Source: Caldicellulosiruptor morganii
GTDB taxonomy: Bacteria; Bacillota; Thermoanaerobacteria; Caldicellulosiruptorales; Caldicellulosiruptoraceae
Assembly: GCF_026810225.1 (NCBI RefSeq)
Contig: NZ_CP113865.1
Coordinates: forward strand, 1,446,001 to 1,510,000
Length of the DNA stretch: 64,000 bases
Direction of reading: 5' to 3'
Positions 17,261-28,742 of this stretch are shown piece by piece; the stretch's first letter is position 1, and each line of letters begins with the position of its first letter. The position numbers and the translations under genes were made by a program. Under the pieces are notes generated by a model, which was given only the letters and a program-made list of their open reading frames with translations, did not search any database and had not been told where the DNA came from.

Positions 17261-18424
17261 TTACGAAAAAGCCTCTCTTATCCTATCCCAAAAATGTTTT
17301 TTCCTTTCATATCCTTCTTCAGATGAAAGCTCTTCAAACTTCCTCAAAAGCTCCTTTTGCTTTTCAGACAGCTTCTTTGGCACTTCAACAATGAATTTCA
17401 CAACCAAATCGCCTCTGCCTCTGCCCCTAAGATACGGCACACCTTTGCCCTTAATTCTTACTTCATCACCATTTTGTGTCCCCGGTTCAATTTTAACTTT
17501 TGTTCTGCCATCCAGTGTAGGTATTTCTATCTCACCACCCAGTGCTGCATTGACAAATGTAATTGGTACTTCCACATAAAGGTCCTGCCCGACCCGTTTA
17601 AAAACAGGATGAGGTGCTATTTTGATTCTAATGTGCAAATCACCATTTGGTCCACCTTTGATGCCACTTTCTCCTTCGCCCCTTAAAGTTATTACCTGTC
17701 TATCGTCAATTCCAGCAGGGATGTTTATCTTAACCCTTCTCTGGCGTCTGACATTCCCTGTACCACCACATTCCCTGCATGGATCGGCAATTATTGTTCC
17801 AGTACCACCGCAGGCATCGCATGTTTTTATTGTAGTAAACTCACCAAAGAATGTTGACTGCCTTGATCTTATCTGCCCGGTACCCCCACATTTTTGACAT
17901 CTAACAGGTGCTGATCCTGGTTTTACACCACTTCCACCACAGACAGAACATTTCTCTGTTCTGTAAATAGGAATCTCTTTTTCACAACCAAATACTGACT
18001 CTTTTAATGTCAGTTCTAAATCAACATATATATCAGCACCTTTCCTCGGTGTTTCTTTCCTTCTTCTTGATGACCCAAAGATATCAAACCCTTCAAAAAG
18101 GTCTTCGAATATGTCTCCAAAACTTCCAAAGTCAAAGTCGGCAAAACCACCAGAAAAACCACCAGAAAATCCTCCACCCTGAGCACCATATGTTGGGTCG
18201 AATGCTGCATGACCAAACTGGTCATACTTTCTTCTCTTTTCAGGGTCGCTTAAAACTTCATATGCCTCATTTATCTCTTTAAATTTTTCTTCAGCTTCTT
18301 TGTTGCCCGGGTTTGCATCAGGGTGATATTGCTTTGCAAGTCTTCTATATGCTCTTTTTATTTCCTCCTGTGTTGCATTTTTAGAAACACCCAATATTTC
18401 ATAGTAATCCCTTTTCTGTGTCAT
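17261..18424 (-). CDS. dnaJ: Chaperone DnaJ
   Basis: Co-chaperone that delivers substrates to DnaK and stimulates its ATPase. The J-domain (residues 1-70) contains the HPD motif in [10 protein letters not shown] Gly/Phe-rich linker with FSGGFSGGF repeats follows, then four CxxCxGxG zinc repeats ([32 protein letters not shown]) and the C-terminal substrate domains. 387 residues. Fourth gene of the hrcA operon. Confidence 0.98.
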   Translation of the reverse strand: MTQKRDYYEILGVSKNATQEEIKRAYRRLAKQYHPDANPGNKEAEEKFKEINEAYEVLSDPEKRRKYDQFGHAAFDPTYGAQGGGFSGGFSGGFADFDFGSFGDIFEDLFEGFDIFGSSRRRKETPRKGADIYVDLELTLKESVFGCEKEIPIYRTEKCSVCGGSGVKPGSAPVRCQKCGGTGQIRSRQSTFFGEFTTIKTCDACGGTGTIIADPCRECGGTGNVRRQRRVKINIPAGIDDRQVITLRGEGESGIKGGPNGDLHIRIKIAPHPVFKRVGQDLYVEVPITFVNAALGGEIEIPTLDGRTKVKIEPGTQNGDEVRIKGKGVPYLRGRGRGDLVVKFIVEVPKKLSEKQKELLRKFEELSSEEGYERKKHFWDRIREAFS

Positions 18425-18481
18425 TTTTAATCACCCACTTCGCTTACTGAATATTATTATATACACTTTTAACAAACTATT

Positions 18482-18523
18482 AAAAAGGACCAAAGCCACC
18501 TTTCAAATGAATGACTTTGGTCC
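18482..18523 (-). terminator. Hairpin between dnaK and dnaJ, likely partial terminator
   Basis: Stem GGACCAAAG/CTTTGGTCC (18487-18495 with 18515-18523), followed on the minus strand by TTTTTAATAG. It would reduce dnaJ-prmA-rsmE expression relative to dnaK. Confidence 0.7.
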
Positions 18524-18547
18524 CTCTTTTCAAAGAGAGTAAACTTA

Positions 18548-20386
<1,839 letters not shown>

Positions 20387-20392
20387 TTATTT

Positions 20393-21043
20393 TTAGTTTG
20401 CATTTGCGACCTTAACAAGGCTGTATCTTATAACCCTGTCTTTTATCTTATAACCCTTCTGGAATTCTTCAATTACAATATTTTTACCGTACCTTTCATC
20501 CTCCACATGCATAATAGCATTGTGAAGGTACGGGTCAAACTCCTTATTTAAAGCCTCAATGGGCTCAACCCCGAGCTTTGAGAAGATATCATCAATTTGC
20601 TTTTTTATCATCTCAAGCCCTTTTATGAACTCTTCGTTTGTATTTTCTGATTCCCTGGCAGAGCTAATGGCTCTTTCAAAATTGTCAACAATGGGAAGAA
20701 GTTTTCCCACAACGTCGGCAACAACCTCATAGTACATATTTTCCCTGTCCTTTGCAATTCGTTTTTTGTAGTTGTCAAAGTCAGCGGCAATTCGCTGACA
20801 CAAGCTTTTGTATTCTTCAACTTCCTTTTCCTTCTCTTCAAGCTGCTTCTTTAACACTTCAACCGGGTCTTCCTGGTCCTGAGTGCTGGTATCCTGCCCG
20901 GCATTTTCAGCCTGATCATTTTCACTCTGTCTACTTACATCCTGCTTCTGTAAAGCTTCCTTTTCTGTGTTTTCAGCATTCGGAGGACTTTCAGAAATGT
21001 TTGTCTCTTCATTTTTCAACTCTTTGTTTTCCATTTCACACAT
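20393..21043 (-). CDS. grpE: Nucleotide exchange factor GrpE
   Basis: Releases ADP from DnaK. The first 75 residues are acidic, low-complexity and rich in Glu, Asn and Gln. A long coiled coil (about residues 75-140) follows, then the beta domain with the signature EPIEALNKEFDPYLHNAIMHVED. 216 residues. The ATG at 21043 has GAGGTGATT ten bases away; another ATG three codons later is too far. Lies between hrcA (21 bases) and dnaK (24 bases). Confidence 0.96.
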   Translation of the reverse strand: MCEMENKELKNEETNISESPPNAENTEKEALQKQDVSRQSENDQAENAGQDTSTQDQEDPVEVLKKQLEEKEKEVEEYKSLCQRIAADFDNYKKRIAKDRENMYYEVVADVVGKLLPIVDNFERAISSARESENTNEEFIKGLEMIKKQIDDIFSKLGVEPIEALNKEFDPYLHNAIMHVEDERYGKNIVIEEFQKGYKIKDRVIRYSLVKVANAN

Positions 21044-21064
21044 CCCAAAAAATCACCTCTTTAT

Positions 21065-22096
21065 TTATTCTGTGAAAAGTCTTGTCAAAATATCAGATAG
21101 CTCATCGCAGATATAATCAATCAAAGAAACTGTTTGTGAATACTTCAGCCTCTTTGGTCCGATAATACCAATCGAACCTGCAATATTCTCTCCTATTCGA
21201 TAAGTGGAAAGAACAATACTGCATTCTTTCAGGTCTTCAATTGGATTTTCTGTGCCTATGCGTATGGTTATATGTTCGTGCATTGAAGAGTTTATAATTT
21301 TTCTCAGCATGTCCTTTTGCTCGAATATGTGTAAAAATATCTTGGCTTTTAAAACATCACTGAACTCCGGAAAGTCAAACATGTTTTTTATGCCACTTAG
21401 CACAACCTCTGTACTGTCTGCTGCACTGATTGTCCTAAGAACACTGTCAATAATTGGAGAGAGTATTGCCTTGTTCTTCCCCAAACTATTTTCAATGTCC
21501 AAAACAATGTTTTCATCAATATCTTCAAGCTTAAGTCCGCTTAGCTTCTCGTTGAGGACATTAGAGATATATACAAACTCCCTGGTTTCAATGTTCTCCG
21601 GTTTGTCCAAAAGTATATCCTTCACAAGCCCGGTATTTGTCACTAAAATCAGTATATACTTCTTGCTATCCACCGGCAGAAGCTGCAGATGTTTAATATA
21701 GCTTTTCTTCACATTCGGCGTTGAAATCACAGCTGTGTAGTTTGTAAGATTCGAAATAATCTTGGCTATATTTTCCATGTACTCATTTATCTCGTTAAAT
21801 TTTATATCCAGCTGGGACCTTATAAACGCAATCTCCTGAGGCGAAAGCCTTGTTACTCTCATAAGTTCATCAACATAATATCTATAGCCTTTATCAGATG
21901 GAATTCTCCCAGCCGAGGTATGTGGCTGTTCCAGATACCCCATCTCTTCCAGGTCAGACATCTCATTTCTGATTGTGGCAGAAGAAATACCAAAGATGTA
22001 CTTTTTGGCAATTGTACGTGAGCCAACCGGCTCACCCGTGTTTATATAATCATCTATAACTGCCTGAAGTATCTTTTTCTTTCTTTCATCCAGCAT
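21065..22096 (-). CDS. hrcA: Heat-inducible transcription repressor HrcA
   Basis: Represses the dnaK operon by binding CIRCE, and needs GroEL for activity in Bacillus. The N-terminal winged helix begins MLDERKKKILQAVIDDYI and includes GEPVGSRTIAKKY and SSATIRNEMSDLEEMGYLEQPHTSAGR (split here for length), a strong family match. The ATG at 22096 gives 343 residues, the usual start; a GTG nine bases earlier overlaps the ribosome site. A perfect CIRCE lies 16 bases upstream, so it is self-repressed. Confidence 0.97.
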   Translation of the reverse strand: MLDERKKKILQAVIDDYINTGEPVGSRTIAKKYIFGISSATIRNEMSDLEEMGYLEQPHTSAGRIPSDKGYRYYVDELMRVTRLSPQEIAFIRSQLDIKFNEINEYMENIAKIISNLTNYTAVISTPNVKKSYIKHLQLLPVDSKKYILILVTNTGLVKDILLDKPENIETREFVYISNVLNEKLSGLKLEDIDENIVLDIENSLGKNKAILSPIIDSVLRTISAADSTEVVLSGIKNMFDFPEFSDVLKAKIFLHIFEQKDMLRKIINSSMHEHITIRIGTENPIEDLKECSIVLSTYRIGENIAGSIGIIGPKRLKYSQTVSLIDYICDELSDILTRLFTE

Positions 22097-22112
22097 TTTC
22101 CTCACCTTACTG

Positions 22113-22139
22113 TTAGCACTCTCATTTGATGAGTGCTAA
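22113..22139 (-). promoter_or_regulatory. CIRCE operator (HrcA binding site)
   Basis: Perfect TTAGCACTC-N9-GAGTGCTAA inverted repeat, located between the predicted -10 element and the hrcA start. Confidence 0.98.
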
Positions 22140-22150
22140 TTCTAAGATAT

Positions 22151-22179
22151 AGGATATCACCTCAGTAGAAAATTGTCAA
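22151..22179 (-). promoter_or_regulatory. Promoter of the hrcA-grpE-dnaK-dnaJ operon
   Basis: TTGACA (22174-22179), exactly 17 bases, TATCCT (22151-22156) on the minus strand. CIRCE overlaps the expected transcription start, and a CtsR-type box lies just upstream. Confidence 0.85.
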
Positions 22180-22187
22180 GTAGATTT

Positions 22188-22204
22188 TTTGACTTTCTTT
22201 GACC
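22188..22204 (-). promoter_or_regulatory. CtsR-type heptad repeat upstream of the hrcA promoter
   Basis: On the minus strand GGTCAAA-GAA-AGTCAAA, an exact match to the CtsR consensus of two (A/G)GTCAAA heptads with an NAN spacer. It lies eight bases upstream of the -35 element. Dual HrcA and CtsR control of dnaK is known in staphylococci and streptococci. No ctsR gene is in the window, so the regulator is inferred. Confidence 0.75.
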
Positions 22205-22207
22205 TTT

Positions 22208-23338
22208 TTAGATAAACTCCTGCCATACTATATTTGCAAGATCTATACCTTTTTTTGTAAGTTTAAAATGCGAGTTTATTTCTACAAGCCCATATCTTTT
22301 TAGCTTTTCTATTTGAGTTTTATATTTCTCAGTGAAAACTACATTGAACCTTCTTTCAAACTCTGAAAGTTCAAAACCTTCAATCTTCCTTAGACCCAGA
22401 ATGATATATTCTTTTTCCTTCTCAAAGTCATCTATAAGTTGCCTATCCTCCCATGCAAACTCTCCATTTTTTATTCTACTTATATAATCTTCAAGGGAAG
22501 CTGTATTGAAATATCTGTATCCATCAAAAAAAGAATGAGCAGCACAACCAATCCCAATGTACTCTTCATAGTCCCAGTATTTAAGATTGTGCTTGCATTT
22601 AAAATTCTCCTTTGCAAAGTTTGATATTTCGTAGTGATGTATACCGCTGCTGTAAAGTGTCTGAACTGCAAACCAGTACATGTTTCTTTCTTCTTCCTCA
22701 GAAGGTAAATGACTTTTTATAGATTCATATCTATTATAAAAATGTGTGCCCTCTTCAATCTTCAGAGAATATACAGAGACATGAGGAGGATTAACTTTCA
22801 GTACCTTTCCCAGAGTATCCGAAAAACTTTCTATACTCTGGTGCACAATCCCAATCATTAAATCAACACTGAAGTTTTCAAAGTATTTTGTAACAAGCTC
22901 TAACATTTCCAGTGCTCGCTTTGATGTGTGGATTCTCCCAAGTGCTTTTAACTCAACATCATTTAAGGATTGAATACCAACACTCAGCCTGTTTATACCT
23001 GAAGAGCAGTAAAATTTGATCTTCTCCTCATCAAGGCTCTCCGGATTTGCTTCAATTGTAGTTTCGCAATAGTTTTCAACCTTGAAATTACAATATACAA
23101 ATTCAAGCAAACTTCCTATATGCGAGATAGCTACTACAGACGGAGTACCACCCCCAATGTAAATTGTATCTATCTTAATATCATAGTTTTCTTTGTAAAA
23201 AATAAGTTCTCTTTTCAGAGAACTAAAATATTCAGCAATAATATCATCTTCAACATCACTAAAAGAAACAAAATCACAATAAAAACACTTTTTCATGCAA
23301 AAAGGAATGTGAATATAAAGCCCTACATTTCTGCTCAA
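22208..23338 (-). CDS. hemW: HemW, radical SAM heme chaperone
   Basis: Once annotated as oxygen-independent coproporphyrinogen oxidase, HemW is thought to bind and transfer heme. The radical SAM CxxxCxxC motif is CMKKCFYC near the N-terminus, preceded by LYIHIPF. YIGGGTPS and RLSVGIQSLNDVELKALGR (split) are family signatures. 376 residues, TTG start with AAGGAAG eight bases upstream. Between lepA and hrcA, the common Firmicute order. The H-NOX protein in this window needs heme, which makes the heme link relevant. Confidence 0.93.
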   Translation of the reverse strand: MSRNVGLYIHIPFCMKKCFYCDFVSFSDVEDDIIAEYFSSLKRELIFYKENYDIKIDTIYIGGGTPSVVAISHIGSLLEFVYCNFKVENYCETTIEANPESLDEEKIKFYCSSGINRLSVGIQSLNDVELKALGRIHTSKRALEMLELVTKYFENFSVDLMIGIVHQSIESFSDTLGKVLKVNPPHVSVYSLKIEEGTHFYNRYESIKSHLPSEEEERNMYWFAVQTLYSSGIHHYEISNFAKENFKCKHNLKYWDYEEYIGIGCAAHSFFDGYRYFNTASLEDYISRIKNGEFAWEDRQLIDDFEKEKEYIILGLRKIEGFELSEFERRFNVVFTEKYKTQIEKLKRYGLVEINSHFKLTKKGIDLANIVWQEFI

Positions 23339-23353
23339 CTTTTACACTTCCTT

Positions 23354-25162
23354 TTATTCTTCCAGTTTCAACACAGCCATAAACGCCTCCTGTGGAATCT
23401 CCACCTCTCCTATCTGCTTCATCCTCTTTTTGCCCTCTTTCTGTTTTTCCAAAAGTTTCTTCTTCCTTGTCACATCACCACCGTAGCACTTAGCAAGGAC
23501 ATCCTTTCTTAGCGCTTTGACAGTTTCCCTTGCAATCACTTTGCTTCCTATACATGCCTGAATAGGTATTTCAAATAAATGTCTCGGAATCTCCTCTTTG
23601 AGTTTTTCAACAATCTTTCTTGCTCTCTGATAAGCCTTGTCTCTGTGTACAATGAATGAGAGGGCATCAACCACTTCACCTTTAATCATTATATCAAGCT
23701 TTACCAGCTTGGACTCTGCATACCCGATGAATTCATAGTCAAATGATGCATAACCTTTTGATCGTGATTTCAGAGCATCAAAAAAGTCATAGACAATCTC
23801 CATAAGTGGCATTTCATAGGTGAGAATAACACGTGTTGTCTCTATATATGACATATCTTTAAATATTCCTCTTCTTTCCTGACAGAGTTCCATTACTGCC
23901 CCAACATGCTCGTTTGGCACCATTATGGTTGCTTTTACCATTGGTTCTTCTATCTTGTCTATTTCATTTGGCGGCGGAAGTTTTGTCGGATTGTCTATAT
24001 ATAAAACCTCTCCATCTGTTTTTGTAACTCTAAAAACAACAGACGGTGCTGTGGTGATGATATTTAAATTATACTCCCTTTCAAGCCTTTCCTGGACAAT
24101 TTCCATGTGCAAAAGACCCAGAAAACCACATCTAAATCCAAAGCCCAGGGCAGCAGAACTTTCCGGCTCAAAAAAGAGTGCTGCGTCATTCAGCTGAAGC
24201 TTTTCAAGCGCTTCTTTGAGTTCTTCATATTTTGTATCTCCGGTTGGATAAATGCCACAGAAAACCATTGGATTTAGCTTTCTAAAACCAGGCAAAGGCT
24301 GATCAGCAGGATTGTTTGCATCAGTGATAGTATCACCAACTCTTGTGTCTCTAACAGTTTTTATTGATGCTGCAATGTATCCAACATCGCCCGCTCTTAA
24401 CTCTTCACAGGGTATGAGCATCCCTGGCTTGAAATATCCAACTTCTGTAACTGTAAACTGAGCACCTGTTGACATCATCTTTATGGTCATGTTAGGCTTT
24501 ACTACCCCATCAAACACCCTGACATATGCCAGAACACCCTTGTAGTTGTCATAAAGAGAGTCAAATATCAGGGCTTTGAGCGGTTTTGTATCATCGCCTT
24601 TGGGAGGCGGGATGTCCCTTACAATTCTTTCTAAAACTTCTTCAATGTTGATTCCCTGCTTTGCAGAAATTAAAGGTGCATCGGATGCGTCAAGTCCAAT
24701 TACATCTTCTATTTCCTTTTTAACCTCTTCGGGTCTTGCGCTTGGAAGATCAATCTTATTTATTACTGGTATTATTTCCAGGTTATGTTCAAGGGCAAGA
24801 TAGACATTTGCAAGAGTTTGAGCTTCAATCCCCTGGGTTGCATCCACCACAAGGATTGCTCCCTCACAAGCTGCAAGGCTTCTTGAAACCTCATAAGTAA
24901 AGTCTACATGCCCCGGTGTATCAATCAGGTGAAAGATATAGTCTTTACCATCTTTTGCCCTGTAATTTAGCCTTACTGCCTGTGCTTTTATTGTAATGCC
25001 CCTTTCTCTTTCTATCTCCATTGTATCAAGAACCTGGTCCTGCATTTCACGCTCACTTAAAGCACCTGTCAGTTCTATTATCCTATCAGCAAGAGTTGAT
25101 TTTCCATGGTCAATATGTGCTATTATGCAAAAGTTTCTGATTCTGTCCTGTCTTCTCTCCAC
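23354..25162 (-). CDS. lepA: Elongation factor 4 (LepA)
   Basis: A ribosome-associated GTPase that acts on stalled or initiating ribosomes. G1 is [11 protein letters not shown]2 [11 protein letters not shown]3 DTPGHVDF, G4 INKIDL; the EF-G-like domains and the LepA-specific C-terminal domain ([18 protein letters not shown]) follow. 602 residues, normal for the family. 15 bases before hemW. Confidence 0.98.
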   Translation of the reverse strand: MERRQDRIRNFCIIAHIDHGKSTLADRIIELTGALSEREMQDQVLDTMEIERERGITIKAQAVRLNYRAKDGKDYIFHLIDTPGHVDFTYEVSRSLAACEGAILVVDATQGIEAQTLANVYLALEHNLEIIPVINKIDLPSARPEEVKKEIEDVIGLDASDAPLISAKQGINIEEVLERIVRDIPPPKGDDTKPLKALIFDSLYDNYKGVLAYVRVFDGVVKPNMTIKMMSTGAQFTVTEVGYFKPGMLIPCEELRAGDVGYIAASIKTVRDTRVGDTITDANNPADQPLPGFRKLNPMVFCGIYPTGDTKYEELKEALEKLQLNDAALFFEPESSAALGFGFRCGFLGLLHMEIVQERLEREYNLNIITTAPSVVFRVTKTDGEVLYIDNPTKLPPPNEIDKIEEPMVKATIMVPNEHVGAVMELCQERRGIFKDMSYIETTRVILTYEMPLMEIVYDFFDALKSRSKGYASFDYEFIGYAESKLVKLDIMIKGEVVDALSFIVHRDKAYQRARKIVEKLKEEIPRHLFEIPIQACIGSKVIARETVKALRKDVLAKCYGGDVTRKKKLLEKQKEGKKRMKQIGEVEIPQEAFMAVLKLEE

Positions 25163-25189
25163 CTCACGTAATCCCCCTACAAAATCAAA

Positions 25190-26431
25190 TTATTGCAATT
25201 TCTGAAGCTGATCTTTTACATTTTCCAATAGCTTTCCTGCATATTGGATATAAGACTTTTTTACATCAGTTCTATTTAAAATATCTTTTGCTTTCAGAAG
25301 AATAAAATCATAGTAATTCCCATTTGTTCTTGTCTTCCTGAAAATATATATGGGTTCTACCAAAATTCTTTTTGTAAGCCTGTTATCTTTTTTGGTAAGC
25401 TCAAGTCTTACTGTCAAACCAAATCTATTGTATGGGAAAATAACTGTCTGATCACAAAGGAAATTCCCCAGGGAATAAAACACTACTCCCTCTCTTTTAC
25501 CATAGTTTTCATCATCAATCTGTATCTTTTCAAAAGGCTGAATTGTATGCGTATGTGTTCCAATTACAATATCAGCACCGTATCTTACCAGCTCTTTCGC
25601 AAATTCTCTTTGTTCTGATGTTGTGCTTGTTGAATTCTCATATCCCCAGTTTGTATATGCTATTATAATGTCACAGCTTTTACCTTTCAAATACTCAAGC
25701 TCATTTTTTATAGTATCCCTGTCTAAAGTACTTACATACTCTTTGTATGATGAGCCGTCTTCAAGATAGATTCCTGAAAGTTCTTTTGTAAACGCAGCAA
25801 TGCCAATCCTAATATTGTTTATATCAAATACATTTGATGCATGTTCAGCTGAAGATAGCTTAACACCCACTGGACTTATCCCCGCATCCTTTAAATTTCT
25901 GATTGTATCTTCCAACCCCTGCTTTTTTGCATCAAAAATATGCGAAGAAGAAAGTACTGCCACATTTAAACCGGCTGATTTGAGCAAATTTAAAACCTCT
26001 CCGGGTGCATTGTATTTACCAGATGTTGAAACCGGTGTATTCTCAGACAAACTACTATCAAATTTGAAAACACTCAAATCTGCATATGTTATATCCCTAA
26101 CATTTTCCATAATATTACCAAAAGAATATGACTGTGTTTGCCTGTCGTAATATGACTTCAAAAGGTATCCGCTAAAGAATACATCGCCAACAAGCGCAAT
26201 TGTTGCTCTGTACTCTTCTGACCTGTTTTGTAACTGAACAGGAGATTTTTTCTGTGGCTGGGGTTTTTCTTTTGAAGATACAGCCGTTTTCTGACTTTTT
26301 GGAGTATTATAAACCTCTTCGGACACCGGGATGTAGTTTTTGATATACATGTTCTCATAATAAAATATTGCATTTATTCCAATCAAAAGTATTATAATGA
26401 ATGACCCCAGTACATACAAAACCTTTTTCAT
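25190..26431 (-). CDS. CapA-family protein (poly-gamma-glutamate synthesis type), membrane anchored
   Basis: 413 residues. An N-terminal membrane helix (about residues 4-26) and a low-complexity linker precede a CapA (PF09587) metallophosphatase-like domain: TIALVGDVFFSGYL, GVKLSSAEHA, IIAYTNWGYE, IVIGTHTHTIQPFEK and FYSLGNFLCDQ. The conserved His and Asn residues suggest a metal site facing outside. The exact substrate is unknown; there are no pgsB/pgsC genes nearby. Its start overlaps the pseudouridine synthase stop (ATGA). Confidence 0.88.
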   Translation of the reverse strand: MKKVLYVLGSFIIILLIGINAIFYYENMYIKNYIPVSEEVYNTPKSQKTAVSSKEKPQPQKKSPVQLQNRSEEYRATIALVGDVFFSGYLLKSYYDRQTQSYSFGNIMENVRDITYADLSVFKFDSSLSENTPVSTSGKYNAPGEVLNLLKSAGLNVAVLSSSHIFDAKKQGLEDTIRNLKDAGISPVGVKLSSAEHASNVFDINNIRIGIAAFTKELSGIYLEDGSSYKEYVSTLDRDTIKNELEYLKGKSCDIIIAYTNWGYENSTSTTSEQREFAKELVRYGADIVIGTHTHTIQPFEKIQIDDENYGKREGVVFYSLGNFLCDQTVIFPYNRFGLTVRLELTKKDNRLTKRILVEPIYIFRKTRTNGNYYDFILLKAKDILNRTDVKKSYIQYAGKLLENVKDQLQKLQ

Positions 26432-27363
26432 AGCTCAAGCCCTCTTTCTTTATAAACATTTATTGTTCCAAAGTTTTCAATTTGAACAGGAAATTCAACA
26501 ATATCTTTGACAATTTTCTTACCATCCAAATATCGCAAAATACCTTTTTTACCTATATCAAACCTGAGATAATACGCGCAAAGACACTGGATATTCGCAT
26601 TGTATTTCCTGTTCAGTTCCCAGTCACCGTATTTGTTATCACCCAATATGCAAAGCCCAACATGAGCAAGCTGCGCCCTTATCTGATGCGTTTTGCCCGT
26701 TTCCAATTCCACATCAACAAGCAGCAACTGGTCTGTGCCCCGTATTATCCTGTATCTGGTCACAATCTCTGAATACCCATCACCGGGTGAATCTGAAATG
26801 TAAACCTTACTCTTCCTTGAATCCTTTTTGAGATAGTGAACAAGCACTCCACTTTTCGGCAAATTCACCCTCTTTGTTATGCACAAGTACTTCTTTTTGA
26901 TTGCTCTTCTACTCATATATTTTAACATCTCATTTAAAACTTGTCTATTTTTTGCAATAACCATAAGTCCGGAAGTATTTCTGTCAAGCCTGTGGCAGAG
27001 TGCTGGCAGTTCATTACCAGAATAATTGTCTTCAATCCAGTTCACAACCGAGTATTCATTGTTTGAATCAGGATGAGAAGGAATACCATAGGGTTTGTCA
27101 ATGATAATTATATTGTCATCTTCATACACTTTTGTTATTTCAACCTTTTCTTGCTCCAAGAATTTTTCTTCTACATCAAAGCTAATCAAATCTCCAAATT
27201 GAAGAACCTGCCCTTTTTGCGCAGGCTCCGAGTTAACTTTTATCATTCCTTTTCTCAGAAGTTTAAATATAACGCTCATCGGAATTGTAGAATATTTCTT
27301 TTTTATAGCTTTTTCAATTTTCGTACCAGCAAAATCTTTCTCAACAAGCATTTCTATTATCAT
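26428..27363 (-). CDS. RluA/RluD-family pseudouridine synthase
   Basis: 311 residues: an S4-like N-terminal domain (SVIFKLLRKGMIKVNSEP) and a catalytic domain with HRLDRNTSGLMVIAKN (catalytic aspartate after HRL). TGKTHQIRAQLAHVG is the downstream signature. It probably modifies 23S rRNA, but which uridine cannot be told. The ATG at 27363 has GGGG nine bases upstream. The IS element ends about 40 bases upstream, so its native promoter may have been replaced. Confidence 0.9.
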   Translation of the reverse strand: MIIEMLVEKDFAGTKIEKAIKKKYSTIPMSVIFKLLRKGMIKVNSEPAQKGQVLQFGDLISFDVEEKFLEQEKVEITKVYEDDNIIIIDKPYGIPSHPDSNNEYSVVNWIEDNYSGNELPALCHRLDRNTSGLMVIAKNRQVLNEMLKYMSRRAIKKKYLCITKRVNLPKSGVLVHYLKKDSRKSKVYISDSPGDGYSEIVTRYRIIRGTDQLLLVDVELETGKTHQIRAQLAHVGLCILGDNKYGDWELNRKYNANIQCLCAYYLRFDIGKKGILRYLDGKKIVKDIVEFPVQIENFGTINVYKERGLEL

Positions 27364-27404
27364 CTCTACATACCCCGCTTTTTAACATGTTGAATAACAT
27401 AATC

Positions 27405-27474
27405 ATATAGTGAACTACCATCCACCTAAAGAGGTGAAGGCTTCATGAGAAGTTTGGTAGCATTTTATGCTACC
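27405..27474 (-). ncRNA. Candidate omega (right-end) RNA region of the first IS element
   Basis: Perfect hairpin GGTAGCA/TGCTACC (27456-27462 with 27468-27474) spans the tnpB stop, followed by the right-end hairpin. TnpB guide RNAs are known to be processed from this part of IS605 elements. Extent is inferred. Confidence 0.35.
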
Positions 27475-28682
27475 CTTATTCTCACAGGGTGGTTCACACA
27501 CCTGCTACTGGCTATCTGCTCTTTCACAGACTCACCAGCTACCTTTAAAAGTATGTTTATCGCCCCATTTATATCCGCATTCAATACATTCCCACATTTT
27601 TTGCATACATACAAGCCCCTGTGCTTTCTGTTACTTTTGTCAACCACTCCACATCTGCTGCACCTCTGTGAGGTGTAGCTTTTTTCTATCTCCACATACT
27701 CTATTCCATATAATCTGCACTTTGCTTCTAATTTTCTCTTAAACTTCTTGTACGGTATCCCAACAAAGTTCTGATTGTTCACCTTCCCCAGATCTATACC
27801 CTTCTTTATCTCTTTCATCCTGCCCACAACAACTACTCCTATTTTATTTTACAGACAGTGTTTAACTACAACGTTTACAGCCTGATTTAAAAAGTTATCA
27901 ACTATATGCTGTCTTTTAAGAGAAATTTGAGCAAGTTTTGAACCATATTTGATTCCCTGTTTGGAGTATACACTTTGCAGTCTTGCTTTTTCCTTGTTGT
28001 ACCATCGGTTGACTGATTTTAAAAACCTGCCCTCTATCAAAAAGGCAGTCCCAATGGTATCCGTAAGCGCTGCAAAGTTGTTTAATCCCAAGTCTATTGC
28101 CAAAATCTTGCTTCTGTCAAGCTTACAATCCTGCTCCTTTTCCTCATACACATACTCAATCTCAAACCACTTCCCATGGTATCTTGGTATTATCCTGACT
28201 TCCTTTATCTTTTTTCCTGCAATGTTTTTTGGCAAATCAAAATATAAGTATCTTACCCCAAACTCCTTTGAAAAACTTCTGCCAAGACTAAGTCTCACTT
28301 TTCTGTCTTCTATCTTGAACTGGTCTTTTGGGAAAACTATCTGATACATCCCATCCTTGGGTAAGTATCTTGGCATTAAAACTTTCTCTTTTACCTTTCC
28401 TTCCTTTTTGGCTTTCAAAAGGTTCAGAAAAGATTTAAAAGATTCATCCACCGAAATAAGTGTCTGCTGTGCAACCTGTGATGGCAAAAGCATATAGTTT
28501 TCGTTGTCTTTTGCAATGTGATACACACTTTCATATCGCAGGTGTCCATAGGTTTGAAAGTAGTGCTGTCTTACGTGATACAGAGCAAAGTTATACAGGT
28601 TTTTTGAAAAGTGACAGAGCTTTCGCAAAAGTTTGTATGTTTTCTTATCACATCTTATATGATTTTTTTGTGTTTTGTACAC
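27465..28682 (-). pseudogene. tnpB: TnpB (IS605 OrfB) interrupted by one in-frame stop
   Basis: Two segments, 277 and 120 residues, lie in the same reading frame and are separated by a single TAA (27849-27851) and a few codons. The join reads KHCL-stop-NKIGVVVVGRMKEIKKG, where other TnpBs read straight through, so a Glu or Lys codon probably became TAA. The first part has the N-terminal basic region and RuvC-I (ILAIDLGLNNFAALTD); the second has the zinc finger (CSRCG...CKKCG) and RuvC-III aspartate (NADINGAIN). Likely inactive as RNA-guided nuclease. Confidence 0.88.
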
Positions 28683-28742
28683 TTGACATCACCCAGAAAT
28701 ATTTTATCACATTTTTAGCAATTCATCTCCATCTTACAGAAG

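Noticed and set aside
27445-27678. Plus-strand frames across both IS elements
   Set aside because: They are antisense shadows of tnpB with no ribosome sites.
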